From Desulfuromonadales bacterium (GTDB taxonomy: Bacteria; Desulfobacterota; Desulfuromonadia; Desulfuromonadales; UBA2197): a stretch of DNA of 45,283 nt. Where the stretch lies: NCBI GenBank assembly GCA_014859605.1, contig JACUTW010000013.1, forward strand, positions 1 through 45,283, read 5' to 3'. The notes beneath the pieces were generated by a model. It saw only the letters and a program-made list of their open reading frames with translations, was not told the origin of the DNA and ran no database searches. The position numbers and the translations under genes were made by a program. This document shows, piece by piece, positions 36,544 through 45,275 of this stretch; the first letter of the stretch is position 1, and every line of letters starts with the position of its first letter.

Positions 36544-37451
36544 TTCGTCACTTTCTTGCCCTGCACGACTATAGTAAGCGCGAGCTCAATACCCTTCTGG
36601 CCTTTGCGGCCAAATTAAAGGAGCAGCAGCAGGCGCGTCATCCCCATCCCCTCTTGGCGGGGAAGACGCTGGCGATGATCTTTGAAAAGAGTTCGACGCG
36701 CACCCGGATCTCCTTTGAAGTCGGGATCTTTCAGCTCGGCGGCCACGGTCTCTTTCTCGCCCCTGGCACTTCTCAGATGGGGCGGGGCGAGCCGATTTGT
36801 GATACCGCCCGGGTGCTGTCGCGCTATTGCGACGGAGTGATGATCCGCACCTTCGGCCAGGAAATAGTCGAGGAATTCGCCCGTTTTTCGACGATTCCGG
36901 TGATCAACGGCCTGACCGATCTTTTCCACCCCTGTCAGATCCTCGCCGATCTCCAGACGATTATTGAGCGCAAAGGGCGCTACGACAATCTCGTTCACGC
37001 CTGGGTCGGCGATGGCAACAATATGGCCAATACCTGGATCGAAGCGGCGACCATTCTTGGCTTCGAATTGCGTCTCGCCTGCCCGCAAGGCTACGAGCCC
37101 GATGCCGGGGTGTTATCTTGGGCCAAGCAGCGGGGCGGGCGCATCCTCCTTACCACCGATCCAAAAGTGGCGGTGGCCGGTGCCGACGTTATCAATACCG
37201 ATGTCTGGGCGAGTATGGGACAGGAGGTCGAGCAGAAAGCGCGGGAGATCGCTTTTGCCGGTTACTGTGTCGATAACGCGCTCCTTGCTCACGCTCACCC
37301 CGATTGCATCGTGCTGCACTGTCTGCCGGCGCATCGCGGCGAAGAGATCAGTCATGATGTCATCGAAGGGCCGCATTCGGTGGTTTGGGACGAAGCGGAG
37401 AACCGTCTCCATATTCAAAAAGCGATTATGGCGCGGCTCATGGTTATCTAG
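36540..37451 (+). CDS. argF: Ornithine carbamoyltransferase
   Basis: A 303-residue OTCase making citrulline from ornithine and carbamoyl phosphate. The carbamoyl-phosphate site SSTRTRISFE, the HPCQILADLQT motif, the ornithine loop and HCLPAHRGEEI are all present. Translation is coupled to argD. A small zinc-ribbon/RDD gene follows after 16 bases, before argG. Confidence 0.96.
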   Translation: MIRHFLALHDYSKRELNTLLAFAAKLKEQQQARHPHPLLAGKTLAMIFEKSSTRTRISFEVGIFQLGGHGLFLAPGTSQMGRGEPICDTARVLSRYCDGVMIRTFGQEIVEEFARFSTIPVINGLTDLFHPCQILADLQTIIERKGRYDNLVHAWVGDGNNMANTWIEAATILGFELRLACPQGYEPDAGVLSWAKQRGGRILLTTDPKVAVAGADVINTDVWASMGQEVEQKAREIAFAGYCVDNALLAHAHPDCIVLHCLPAHRGEEISHDVIEGPHSVVWDEAENRLHIQKAIMARLMVI

Positions 37452-37467
37452 ATATCGGAATGATTTG

Positions 37468-38109
37468 ATGTTACTGACTTGTCCCCACTGCGGCTTCAGC
37501 CGTGAAATTTCCGAAGAGCAGACAACGGCAACGGCGCCGGTGAATGTTCGCTGCCCGGCTTGCCATGAGATCTTTGTCTTTGATCCGCTGCATAGTCCTG
37601 CGCCCAGAGGAGAAGAAGGGCCGGTAGCGGCGGATTTCGTCTTTACCCCGCAGGCGGTGGCCGAGGCCGACCTCCCTAAAGCGGGGTTCTGGATCCGTGC
37701 GGCCGCGGCCTTTGTCGATTCCCTGATCTCCGGTGCCCTGCAGGGGATTATCCTTTTCCTCTTCGCCGGACTTTTGAGCCTCCTTTTGCACGGCTATGAC
37801 GGTGACTCGATGGTGATGGTCTGTCTTGCCTGGCTGCTGGGGAGTGCGGTCGGTGCCGTCTATTATGTCTACTTTACCGCTTTTGGTGGGCAGACGCCTG
37901 GGAAGATGGCGTTGCGCATCAAGGTGGTGCGCACTGACAGCACCTCCCTGACGTTGGGCCGGGCTTTTTATCGGGAAATTATCGGCAAGTTCGTCTCGGG
38001 GATCATTCTCGGCATCGGCTATCTGATGATCGCCTTTGATGACAAGAAACAGGGGCTGCACGACCGCATGGCTGATACTTATGTGGTGCGGCTGGACGGC
38101 AGGAAATAG
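37468..38109 (+). CDS. Zinc-ribbon and RDD-domain membrane protein
   Basis: A 213-residue protein. Residues 1-40 hold a CxxC...CxxC zinc ribbon of the MJ0042 type (CPHCG and CPACH). Residues about 68-205 form an RDD domain: AGFWIRAAAAFVDSLI, two or three hydrophobic helices, then GGQTPGKMALRIKVVR and GLHDRMADTYVV. RDD proteins are small integral membrane proteins, some linked to ion transport; the role here is unknown. ATG 37468 places the zinc ribbon at the N-terminus. It sits in the arginine cluster between argF and argG without an obvious functional link. Confidence 0.8.
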   Translation: MLLTCPHCGFSREISEEQTTATAPVNVRCPACHEIFVFDPLHSPAPRGEEGPVAADFVFTPQAVAEADLPKAGFWIRAAAAFVDSLISGALQGIILFLFAGLLSLLLHGYDGDSMVMVCLAWLLGSAVGAVYYVYFTAFGGQTPGKMALRIKVVRTDSTSLTLGRAFYREIIGKFVSGIILGIGYLMIAFDDKKQGLHDRMADTYVVRLDGRK

Positions 38110-38114
38110 TCGGC

Positions 38115-38139
38115 CGGGTGAGCCTGAAGGGGTCACCCG
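38115..38139 (+). repeat. Hairpin after the RDD gene
   Basis: CGGGTGA (38115-38121) pairs with TCACCCG (38133-38139). No T-tract follows, so it is either a weak terminator or part of a repeat together with the next palindrome. Confidence 0.4.
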
Positions 38140-38162
38140 CCGCAAAATTGTCATCTTTGATC

Positions 38163-38188
38163 GTCGGGTTATGCTCCGCTAACCCGAC
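38163..38188 (+). repeat. Palindrome GTCGGGTTA/TAACCCGAC before argG
   Basis: GTCGGGTTA (38163-38171) and TAACCCGAC (38180-38188) form a perfect 9-base stem with an 8-base loop. Similar GTCGGGTTA palindromes recur between genes in many proteobacteria, so it is likely a dispersed repeat rather than an argG-specific operator. Confidence 0.5.
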
Positions 38189-38235
38189 CTGCCAATGCAT
38201 TTCAAATCGAACAATCAAAGCAAAAGGAGTCCATC

Positions 38236-39456
38236 ATGGCAAAAAAAACCGGCGTCAAGAAGGTCGTTCTCGCCTATTCCGGAGGGCTTGACACCTCCAT
38301 CATCCTCAAATGGCTGACCGAAGAATACGACACCGAAGTCATCGCTTACTCCGCCGACCTTGGTCAGGGGGAAGAGCTCGATCATATCCCCGAGAAGGCC
38401 AAGGCGACCGGCGCCAGCAAGGGCTATGTTGTCGATCTCAAGGAAGAATTCGCCCGCGACTTTGTCTTCCCGATGTTCCGTGCCAACGCCATCTACGAAG
38501 GACGCTACTTCCTCGGCACTTCCATCGCCCGGCCGCTCATCGCCAAGGCGCAGATGGAGATCGCCAAGCAGGAAGGGGCGGACGCCGTTTCGCACGGTGC
38601 CACCGGCAAGGGGAACGACCAGGTCCGCTTCGAGATCGGTTACTACCACTTCGATCCGGCGATCAAGGTTATTGCTCCCTGGCGCGAGTGGTCGATGAAG
38701 AGCCGGACCGACCTCGAAAATTACGCCAAAAAGCACGGCATTCCCGTCCCGACCAGCAAAAAATTCCCGTGGAGCTCCGACCGTAACCTGCTCCATATCT
38801 CCTTCGAAGGGGATATCCTCGAAAATCCCTGGGCGGAAGCGCCGGAAGAGATGTACGTCCTCACCGTCCGTCCCGAGGATGCCCCGGATCAGCCCGAATA
38901 TGTCGAAGTCACCTTTGAAAAGGGCGATGCGGTCGCCGTCAACGGCGAGCGCCTTTCCCCGGCCAACCTTCTCGCCAAGCTCAACACCTTTGGCGGCCGG
39001 CACGGTATCGGCCGCGTCGATCTCCTCGAAAACCGTTATGTCGGCATGAAGAGTCGCGGCGTTTATGAAACGCCGGGCGGAACGATCCTCGAAGAAGCGC
39101 ATCGCGCCGTCGAATCGATCACCATGGACCGCGAAGTCATGCATCTGCGCGACTCGCTGGTCAGTCGCTACGCTGATATGGTCTACAACGGCTACTGGTT
39201 CGCCCCGGAGCGCCGTGTCCTCCAGGCCCTCATCGATGAAAGTCAGACCACGGTCAACGGCATCGCCCGGATCAAACTCTACAAAGGGCACTGCCGCGTG
39301 GTCGGCCGCGATTCGAGCAGTGATTCCCTCTTCAATGTCGATTTCGCCACCTTCGAAAAGGACGATGTCTATAACCAGGCTGACGCTGAGGGCTTTATCA
39401 AACTCAACGCCCTGCGCCTGCGCATCGCCGCCATCCAGCGCGCCAACAGCAAGTAA
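38236..39456 (+). CDS. argG: Argininosuccinate synthase
   Basis: A 406-residue ArgG joining citrulline and aspartate with ATP. The N-type ATP pyrophosphatase motif [29 protein letters not shown] and [16 protein letters not shown] are diagnostic. AAAGGAG provides the ribosome site. Codon use is as biased as in the atp operon, suggesting strong expression. A GC-rich hairpin (39473-39500) follows the stop. Confidence 0.97.
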   Translation: MAKKTGVKKVVLAYSGGLDTSIILKWLTEEYDTEVIAYSADLGQGEELDHIPEKAKATGASKGYVVDLKEEFARDFVFPMFRANAIYEGRYFLGTSIARPLIAKAQMEIAKQEGADAVSHGATGKGNDQVRFEIGYYHFDPAIKVIAPWREWSMKSRTDLENYAKKHGIPVPTSKKFPWSSDRNLLHISFEGDILENPWAEAPEEMYVLTVRPEDAPDQPEYVEVTFEKGDAVAVNGERLSPANLLAKLNTFGGRHGIGRVDLLENRYVGMKSRGVYETPGGTILEEAHRAVESITMDREVMHLRDSLVSRYADMVYNGYWFAPERRVLQALIDESQTTVNGIARIKLYKGHCRVVGRDSSSDSLFNVDFATFEKDDVYNQADAEGFIKLNALRLRIAAIQRANSK

Positions 39457-39472
39457 GCCCGATACCAAGGAG

Positions 39473-39500
39473 ACCGGGGCGCAGCACCCTGCGCCCCGGT
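39473..39500 (+). terminator. Strong GC-rich hairpin after argG
   Basis: ACCGGGGCGCAG (39473-39484) pairs perfectly over 12 bases with CTGCGCCCCGGT (39489-39500) around CACC. No T-run follows. It could attenuate transcription between argG and the NUDIX gene, or be a diverged copy of the GGGGCGCAGC palindrome seen after dapB. Confidence 0.5.
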
Positions 39501-39513
39501 GGATTGATCCCGA

Positions 39514-40002
39514 TTGCCGAAACGGATTAAAACTTCAGTCGTTGCCTGTATCATCGATCATGATGACCGCGTCCTCCTCACCCGCCGCGGTGTCCCCCCC
39601 TTTCATGGTCTGTGGATCATGCCCGGCGGCAAGATTGAGCATGGGGAAACGATTCTTGCCGCCCTGCACCGTGAGGTGCAGGAAGAAGTCGGCATTGAAA
39701 TCATGGCCACCGGGTTGATCGATGTTTACGAGCATGTCGCCAACGCTGACAATCCCGATCACTTTGTGATTCTTTACTATCGCGCTTCACCGTTAAGTTT
39801 TGATCTGCGCCCGGACGGGATCGAGTGCAGCGAAGCAATCTGGTGCACGGCCGCGGCCCTGCCGGACTACGACCTGGCGCCGGGGACCGGCTATATTCTG
39901 CGCAAAATCTTTCCTCTGCTCCCTTGGCCAGAGCTTACTGCCGCGGCAGGAAGCTGCTCCATCGAAGAACCTCTGGCCTGTCTCCCTGATGAGGTGAAAT
40001 AG
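39514..40002 (+). CDS. NUDIX hydrolase
   Basis: A 162-residue NUDIX protein. Residues 39-61 fit the Nudix box Gx5Ex7REUxEExGU exactly (GKIEHGE...HREVQEEVGI). These enzymes cleave nucleoside diphosphates linked to another group; the substrate cannot be read from the box. The sequence VVACIIDHDDRVLLTRRG is typical of MutT-like members. The TTG start at 39514 is the best available, with GGTGG about 11 bases before it; the start is uncertain. The nitrilase-like gene begins 5 bases after the stop, so the two may act together. Confidence 0.85.
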   Translation: MPKRIKTSVVACIIDHDDRVLLTRRGVPPFHGLWIMPGGKIEHGETILAALHREVQEEVGIEIMATGLIDVYEHVANADNPDHFVILYYRASPLSFDLRPDGIECSEAIWCTAAALPDYDLAPGTGYILRKIFPLLPWPELTAAAGSCSIEEPLACLPDEVK

Positions 40003-40007
40003 TCAGC

Positions 40008-41165
40008 GTGCGGATCGTCGAGAAAGAGATCGCCTTTGAAATCCCGCGCGGTCACCATCAGCACGTGATGATCGCCCAACTGCCGACCCGGCTCGAAATC
40101 GGCGAGGTCGGCTTTCGGGTCAGCGCTCCCGAGCAGCAGTGGGAGCAGGTCCGCTCGGTCCTTGATCTGGTTGCCGCCGGCGAGGGGAACCTCAAGAAGC
40201 TGCACTTCCTCCTCTTCCCCGAAGCGATCCTGCCGGTGCAGTTTCTCGATGCCGCGCTGGCCCGCATTGCCGAAGGCTTTCGCGAAAATACCGTCACCGT
40301 CTTCGGCGTCGAACATCAGCGCCTGGCTGATTACCGGACATTGCTTCAACGCTGGCCCGAGGATAATGCTGAAGCCCTGGCCTCGGTCCTGGCCGATCTT
40401 GACGCCGGCAACGTCGGCGATATTCCGGTCAACTGGTGTGTGATTGCGATTAAAGAGTCGGACGGCCGCTTACGGGTCTTTCTCGAAGCCAAGAGTCACC
40501 CCTTCTTCGGCGAAGAGACGGTCGATCCCTTTCACGATCTGTATCGCGGCAAGATCTTCCCCCTCTTTCGTTGCCGGCCGACCTGCTTCAACTTCATGAC
40601 TCTGATCTGTCTCGACTACATCTACCGCGATCTTTACGCTTCGAATATCAGCACGATCATCGAGCGCGCCAACGAGCTCTTTTTTGAGACCCGGCAGCGC
40701 CTCGACCTCCTTGCTGTCATCGAATGCAATCCCAAGCCCGAGCATGCCGCTTATCGTGATGTCATTAACGGCTTTTACGGCGAGTATCTTTCCTACACAC
40801 CGGGGGTGCGCGATACTGTCACTCTCTTTGCCAATGCTTCGGCCGAGAGTGAGTGCCAGGGATTGCGCGGCGACGCGTCTTTCGGCCATTCGTCGGCGGT
40901 GATCCACAAGAGTCACAAGCTGGAAAAGATGGCGCAGGGGGAATTCAGCAGCGATGATTTTGGCGGACTGCCGATTTGTCGTCTGCGCTTTGGCGATCAG
41001 ACCCGCCTTTACTACTTTAATCTGCCCCTTTTCCACGAACTCGACCCCCGCACCACCCGCGTACCGCTCAAGCTGCACAGTATCTTTCGCCAGGGTGACG
41101 ATGGTTGCTGGCGACAACTTCTGGAAAAGGATGTGAGCTCCGGCCTGGCGCCGACAGTTTCGTAG
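40008..41165 (+). CDS. Divergent nitrilase-superfamily (carbon-nitrogen hydrolase) protein
   Basis: A 385-residue protein that is not an obvious named enzyme. A Glu-Lys-Cys triad can be traced: E72 in [11 protein letters not shown]162 in [12 protein letters not shown] and C201 in [12 protein letters not shown], each in a context like nitrilase motifs (PE, KxHxxxFGE, IC). The segment between the Lys and Cys motifs and the long C-terminal part (residues 215-385) are unlike typical amidases. GTG start, 5 bases after the NUDIX gene. The stop TAG is contained in the head of a REP-like repeat. Possible amidase or glutaminase-like activity; substrate unknown. Confidence 0.6.
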   Translation: MRIVEKEIAFEIPRGHHQHVMIAQLPTRLEIGEVGFRVSAPEQQWEQVRSVLDLVAAGEGNLKKLHFLLFPEAILPVQFLDAALARIAEGFRENTVTVFGVEHQRLADYRTLLQRWPEDNAEALASVLADLDAGNVGDIPVNWCVIAIKESDGRLRVFLEAKSHPFFGEETVDPFHDLYRGKIFPLFRCRPTCFNFMTLICLDYIYRDLYASNISTIIERANELFFETRQRLDLLAVIECNPKPEHAAYRDVINGFYGEYLSYTPGVRDTVTLFANASAESECQGLRGDASFGHSSAVIHKSHKLEKMAQGEFSSDDFGGLPICRLRFGDQTRLYYFNLPLFHELDPRTTRVPLKLHSIFRQGDDGCWRQLLEKDVSSGLAPTVS

Positions 41166-41246
41166 GTCGCGTTTCGGTTCATCAACGCGACACGCAATGG
41201 ATGCAGGTTGACAAATGTCGCGTTTCGCAAGCTCAACACGACCTAC
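41162..41246 (+). repeat. Inverted pair of GTAG-headed REP-like repeats
   Basis: Copy 1 (41162-41191, +) begins GTAGGTCGCGTT and ends AACGCGAC; copy 2 (41217-41246) is on the other strand and begins GTAGGTCGTGTT. Each folds as a hairpin, and together they form a BIME-like inverted pair of 85 bases. The head GTAG of copy 1 supplies the TAG stop (41163-41165) of the nitrilase-like gene. The argH ribosome site follows 15 bases after copy 2. Confidence 0.75.
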
Positions 41247-41278
41247 ATCGTTCGATAGATAAGGAGAATATAATCACC

Positions 41279-42661
41279 ATGAGTCAGGACAAACTCTGGG
41301 GCGGCCGTTTTAACCAGCCGACCAACAAATTTGTGGAAGAGTTCACCGCGTCGATCAACTTCGATCAGCGGATGTACCGGTATGATATTTCGGGCTCGAT
41401 TGCCCACTGCCAGATGCTGGCGAAGCAAGGGATCATCAGCAGCGAAGAGTCAGCGATCATCATCGCCGGGCTCGAAGGAATCCTCGCGGATATCGACGCC
41501 GGCAACTTCGAATTCAAGGTCAGCCTCGAAGATATTCACATGAATATCGAGGCGCGACTCACCGAGCGCATCGGATTGGTCGGTGGCAAGCTCCACACCG
41601 CCCGTTCGCGCAACGATCAGGTCGCCCTCGATATCCGCCTTTATCTGCGCGACGAAGTGGCAGCGGTGTTGAACTATCTCGATCAGTTGCAGGAGTCCCT
41701 CCTCGGTCAGGCCGAGGCCAATCTTGACACGATCATGCCCGGCTTCACCCATCTGCAGACGGCGCAGCCGATCCTCTTCAGCCACCACATGCTCGCTTAT
41801 TTTGAGATGTTCAAACGCGACGCCGGCCGCTTTGCCGACTGCGCCGCGCGCCTCAATTACCTCCCCCTCGGGGCCGGGGCCCTGGCGGGGACGACCTTCC
41901 CGATCGATCGCGAATATGTCGCCGAGCTCCTCGGTTTTAGCGGCGTCACCCGCAACTCTCTCGATTCGGTCTCGGATCGTGACTTTGCCATTGAGTTTTG
42001 TGCAGCGAGCTCGATTTTGATGATGCACCTGTCGCGTCTCTCCGAAGAGTTGATCCTGTGGTCGACGGCCGACTTCAACTTCATCGAACTCACCGATGCT
42101 TTCTGCACCGGTTCGTCGATCATGCCGCAGAAGAAGAATCCCGATGTCCCGGAGTTGGTGCGCGGCAAGACCGGGCGGGTTTACGGTAATCTCCTCAGCC
42201 TCCTCACCCTGATGAAGTCGCTGCCGCTGGCCTACAACAAGGATATGCAGGAAGACAAGGAGCCCCTCTTTGACACCATCGACACGGTGAAGGGGAGTCT
42301 GAAGATCTTTGCCGAGATGATCGCCCTGATGCAGGTGAAAGTGCCGCAGATGCGCCAGGCCGCCGGGCGCGGTTATTCGACCGCCACCGATGTTGCCGAT
42401 TACTGCGTGCGCAAGGGCCTCCCTTTCCGCCAGGCGCACGAGGTCGTCGGCAAGACGGTGCGTTACTGCATCGAAAAAAACAAGGAGATCGACGAACTCA
42501 CCCTCGATGAATTCCGCGCTTTCTCGCCGCTGATCGATAGCGATATTTACGCCCATGTTACCCTCGAAGCTTCGGTCAATGCCCGCTCTGCCACCGGCGG
42601 CACGGCGCGGGTGGCGGTGGAGCGGGAGATTGCCCGGGCCCGGGCCGAGCGGCAGAAATGA
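41279..42661 (+). CDS. argH: Argininosuccinate lyase
   Basis: A 460-residue ArgH splitting argininosuccinate into arginine and fumarate, the last step of the pathway. [40 protein letters not shown] and the catalytic loop [15 protein letters not shown] are diagnostic. ATG 41279 is preceded by AAGGAG. The frame is open further upstream through the REP pair, but that part is not coding-like. The stop overlaps the lipoprotein start (ATGA, 42658-42661). Confidence 0.97.
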   Translation: MSQDKLWGGRFNQPTNKFVEEFTASINFDQRMYRYDISGSIAHCQMLAKQGIISSEESAIIIAGLEGILADIDAGNFEFKVSLEDIHMNIEARLTERIGLVGGKLHTARSRNDQVALDIRLYLRDEVAAVLNYLDQLQESLLGQAEANLDTIMPGFTHLQTAQPILFSHHMLAYFEMFKRDAGRFADCAARLNYLPLGAGALAGTTFPIDREYVAELLGFSGVTRNSLDSVSDRDFAIEFCAASSILMMHLSRLSEELILWSTADFNFIELTDAFCTGSSIMPQKKNPDVPELVRGKTGRVYGNLLSLLTLMKSLPLAYNKDMQEDKEPLFDTIDTVKGSLKIFAEMIALMQVKVPQMRQAAGRGYSTATDVADYCVRKGLPFRQAHEVVGKTVRYCIEKNKEIDELTLDEFRAFSPLIDSDIYAHVTLEASVNARSATGGTARVAVEREIARARAERQK

Positions 42662-43437
42662 AGATGCGTCTTTTGAAGTGGGCACGACACGCCGTGCCCC
42701 TACAGATCCTCCTGGTACTGCTCTTGCTCGTCTTTGTTTCTGCCTGCGGCAAGAAGGGGCCGGTGCGCCCCCTGCTGAAAGCCGAGCCGGCTGCGCCGGG
42801 GCGGCCGGAAGCGCGGCAGATCGGCGCATCGATCCTCCTTTACGCCGATCTGCCCGAGCGCAATCTCGACGGTACGCCCCTGACTGACCTTAGTGAACTG
42901 CGCATCTTCCGGCGGGAAACCGCCGACGGAGTCTGTGCCGAATGCGACGAGCCGACACAGCTGTGGCGGAGCATCGATCCCTTGACGGTTCCCCGCGACG
43001 GGCAGCGGCTGATCATTCGTGATGACGACGTCCGGCCCGGCTACGGCTATCGCTATCGCCTCGTCCCGGTCACCAGTCGCGGCCAGACCGGCGCCGGGGC
43101 GTCACTGGCGCGGCAGATGCACCCCTTTCCGCCGGCGGTGCAGGACTTGACGGCAACCGGCTTCGATCGACTCGTGCGCCTGCAATGGACGCCGGGTCCG
43201 GAGCTGGCGCCGGGGTGGACCTTTCTCGGTTGCCAGGTCTATCGGAGCAGTGGAGAGGCCTCTTTCGGGCTGATTCCTTTGACCCCCCGCCCCGTTGCCG
43301 GAGGGAGGTATGACGATCTCGGTCCAGTGAATGGCACTCTTTATCGCTATCAACTGCGCTGTCTGGCGGAACAAAACGGCGTCATCGTCGACAGCCCTCC
43401 TTCGGCGGTTGTCACTGCCACACCGCAGGCGGAATAG
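42658..43437 (+). CDS. Outer-membrane-type lipoprotein with LptM-like signal region
   Basis: A 259-residue lipoprotein. A basic start and a hydrophobic core ([14 protein letters not shown]) end in a lipobox with the lipid-modified Cys at residue 30, followed by GKKGPVRPL, the motif of LptM/YifL-like lipoproteins. The remaining 220 residues look like two fibronectin type III-like beta domains ([10 protein letters not shown]..., [16 protein letters not shown]...). Role unknown; binding to envelope proteins is plausible. The codons for residues 8-16 are made of a REP-like palindrome (42680-42703). It is coupled to argH and precedes dapA after a 126-base gap. Confidence 0.75.
   Translation: MKMRLLKWARHAVPLQILLVLLLLVFVSACGKKGPVRPLLKAEPAAPGRPEARQIGASILLYADLPERNLDGTPLTDLSELRIFRRETADGVCAECDEPTQLWRSIDPLTVPRDGQRLIIRDDDVRPGYGYRYRLVPVTSRGQTGAGASLARQMHPFPPAVQDLTATGFDRLVRLQWTPGPELAPGWTFLGCQVYRSSGEASFGLIPLTPRPVAGGRYDDLGPVNGTLYRYQLRCLAEQNGVIVDSPPSAVVTATPQAE
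42680..42703 (-). repeat. GTAG-headed REP-like palindrome inside a signal-peptide coding region
   Basis: Read on the minus strand it starts GTAGGGGCACGG and ends GTCGTGCCC, the same head and outer bases (GTAGGGGC...GCCC) as the repeats at 8782 and 45247. It encodes W8 to Q16 of the lipoprotein (WARHAVPLQ) without breaking the frame (24 bases). Confidence 0.7.
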
Positions 43438-43459
43438 GGCGAAAGCAAGGGAACACGCT

Positions 43460-43488
43460 TTGACTTTCGCTGGAAGGTGTGTTACCAA
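43460..43488 (+). promoter_or_regulatory. Candidate promoter of dapA-dapB
   Basis: TTGACT (43460-43465) is followed after 17 bases by TACCAA (43483-43488), a weak -10. It is the best pair in the 126-base gap before dapA. Confidence 0.35.
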
Positions 43489-43563
43489 TAATCCACTTTT
43501 TTGCCCCTATCCTGCCTGAAAATCAGTCTATTTCACTGATAAAACCGCTTTTCGGAGGTTTCT

Positions 43564-44439
43564 ATGTTCAAAGGTTCCATGGTTGCCATTGTTACCCCTT
43601 TTGATGCTCAAGGGCGTTTCGCGGAAGACGTTTATCGCCAGCTCGTCGAATTCCAGATCGAGAACGGCACCGATGCGATCATCCCCTGCGGCACCACCGG
43701 CGAATCCGCCACCCTCGATTACGAGGAGCATGACCGCGTCATCCGCGTCTGTATCGAGCAGGTCAACAAGCGGATTCCGGTCATCGCCGGCACCGGCTCC
43801 AACTCGACCGCCGAAGCGATCGAGCTGTCGCAGCATGCCAAAGAGATGGGGGCGGACGGTGTCCTCCTCGTCTCCCCTTATTACAACAAGCCGACGCAGG
43901 AAGGGCTGTATCAGCACTACAAAAAGATTGCGGAAACGGTCGCTCTCCCTCAGGTCCTTTACAATGTCCCCGGCCGCACCGGCATGAATATGGAAGCGCA
44001 GACGACCATTCGTCTTGCCGAGTTTGCCAATATCGTCGCGATCAAAGAAGCTTCCGGGAATGTCACCCAGGCGAGTGAAATCATTGCCGCGGCTGCCGAC
44101 AAGATCGACGTCCTCTCTGGCGACGACTTCCTCACCCTGCCGCTGATGGCGTGCGGCGCCACCGGCGTCATCTCCGTCACCGCCAATATCGCCCCGAAGC
44201 AGGTCAAGGCGATGGTTGCGGCGGTCAATGCCGGCAACTGGGCCGAGGCGAAGCGTCTCCATCTCGACCTGCTGGAACTGCATCAGGCGATGTTCCTTGA
44301 GAGTAATCCGGTGCCGGTCAAGACCTCGCTGGAGTTGATGGGGAAGATCGCCGCCCATGTGCGCCTCCCCCTCGTGCCGATGCAGGCCGCGACCCTAACG
44401 AAGCTGACCGCGGTCCTCAAGAAGCAGGGATTGATATGA
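43564..44439 (+). CDS. dapA: 4-Hydroxy-tetrahydrodipicolinate synthase
   Basis: A 291-residue DapA condensing pyruvate with aspartate semialdehyde, the first committed step to diaminopimelate and lysine. T44-T45 in CGTTGESATL, Y133 in YNVPGRTG and the Schiff-base lysine K161 in AIKEASGN are all at the expected positions. GGAGG 6 bases upstream. The stop overlaps dapB (ATGA, 44436-44439). Confidence 0.97.
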   Translation: MFKGSMVAIVTPFDAQGRFAEDVYRQLVEFQIENGTDAIIPCGTTGESATLDYEEHDRVIRVCIEQVNKRIPVIAGTGSNSTAEAIELSQHAKEMGADGVLLVSPYYNKPTQEGLYQHYKKIAETVALPQVLYNVPGRTGMNMEAQTTIRLAEFANIVAIKEASGNVTQASEIIAAAADKIDVLSGDDFLTLPLMACGATGVISVTANIAPKQVKAMVAAVNAGNWAEAKRLHLDLLELHQAMFLESNPVPVKTSLELMGKIAAHVRLPLVPMQAATLTKLTAVLKKQGLI

Positions 44440-45239
44440 TCAAAGTGGCCGTGACCGGGGCCGCCGGTCGCATGGGCGGACGGATCATCACCGCGATCAA
44501 AGAGGCCGACGGCGTCGTCCTGGTGGGCGCCACCGAACGGGCCGGACACGACGGCATCGGCACCGACGCGGGGAGCGCTGCCGGCTGCGGCCCCCTCGGG
44601 GTCAAGATCACCGACTCTCTGGAGGAAGCTCTGGCTGGTGCCGATCTCCTCATCGACTTTACCTTCCCGGAAGTCACCCTCGAAAACATCAAGGTCTGCG
44701 CTGCTCTTGGCAAGGGGATTGTTATCGGTTCCACCGGCTTTACGCCGGAGCAACGCGACGTCGTCAAGGAGTACGCCAGTAAAATCCCGGTCGTCCTTGC
44801 TCCGAATATGAGCGTCGGCGTCAATCTCTGCTTCAAGCTCCTCAAGGATGTTGCTGCCACCCTCGGCGACGATTTTGATGTCGAGATTGTCGAACTCCAT
44901 CACAACAAGAAGAAGGATTCTCCGAGCGGCACCGCGGTACGCATGGGCGAGGTCGTTGCCGAAGCTCTTGGCCGTGATTACAACCAGGTCGCCAACTTCC
45001 ACCGTGAAGGGATGTGCGGCGAGCGCAGCAAAGAAGAGATCGGCATGCAGACGGTGCGCGGCGGCGATATTGTCGGCGAGCACACCGTTTACTTTATCGG
45101 TATGGGGGAGCGGATCGAGATCACCCATCGGGCGATGAGCCGCGACATGTTCGCGCGTGGCGCGGTGCGGGCGGCGGGTTGGATCGGCGGCAAACCGGCC
45201 GGTTTCTACGATATGCAGGATGTTCTCGGACTGAAATAG
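44436..45239 (+). CDS. dapB: 4-Hydroxy-tetrahydrodipicolinate reductase
   Basis: A 267-residue DapB reducing the DapA product with NAD(P)H. The N-terminal dinucleotide motif VAVTGAAGRMGGRI and the substrate motif ELHHNKKKDSPSGTA are diagnostic. GSTGFTPEQ and APNMSVGVNL are also family features. Translation is coupled to dapA. A hairpin with T-tract follows after 7 bases. Confidence 0.97.
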   Translation: MIKVAVTGAAGRMGGRIITAIKEADGVVLVGATERAGHDGIGTDAGSAAGCGPLGVKITDSLEEALAGADLLIDFTFPEVTLENIKVCAALGKGIVIGSTGFTPEQRDVVKEYASKIPVVLAPNMSVGVNLCFKLLKDVAATLGDDFDVEIVELHHNKKKDSPSGTAVRMGEVVAEALGRDYNQVANFHREGMCGERSKEEIGMQTVRGGDIVGEHTVYFIGMGERIEITHRAMSRDMFARGAVRAAGWIGGKPAGFYDMQDVLGLK

Positions 45240-45246
45240 ATTTTCT

Positions 45247-45275
45247 GTAGGGGCGCAGCATGCTGCGCCCTTTTT
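45247..45275 (+). terminator. GTAG-headed palindrome acting as terminator after dapB
   Basis: GTAG (45247-45250) precedes GGGCGCAGCA/TGCTGCGCCC, a perfect 10-base self-complementary palindrome without a loop spacer (45251-45270), followed by TTTTT. It has the same head as the REP-like elements at 8782 and 42703 and probably ends the dap transcript. Confidence 0.75.

Noticed and set aside
41105-41278. Extended start of argH
   Set aside because: The extra codons run through the nitrilase-like gene end and the REP pair. ATG 41279 has AAGGAG and the conserved N-terminus.
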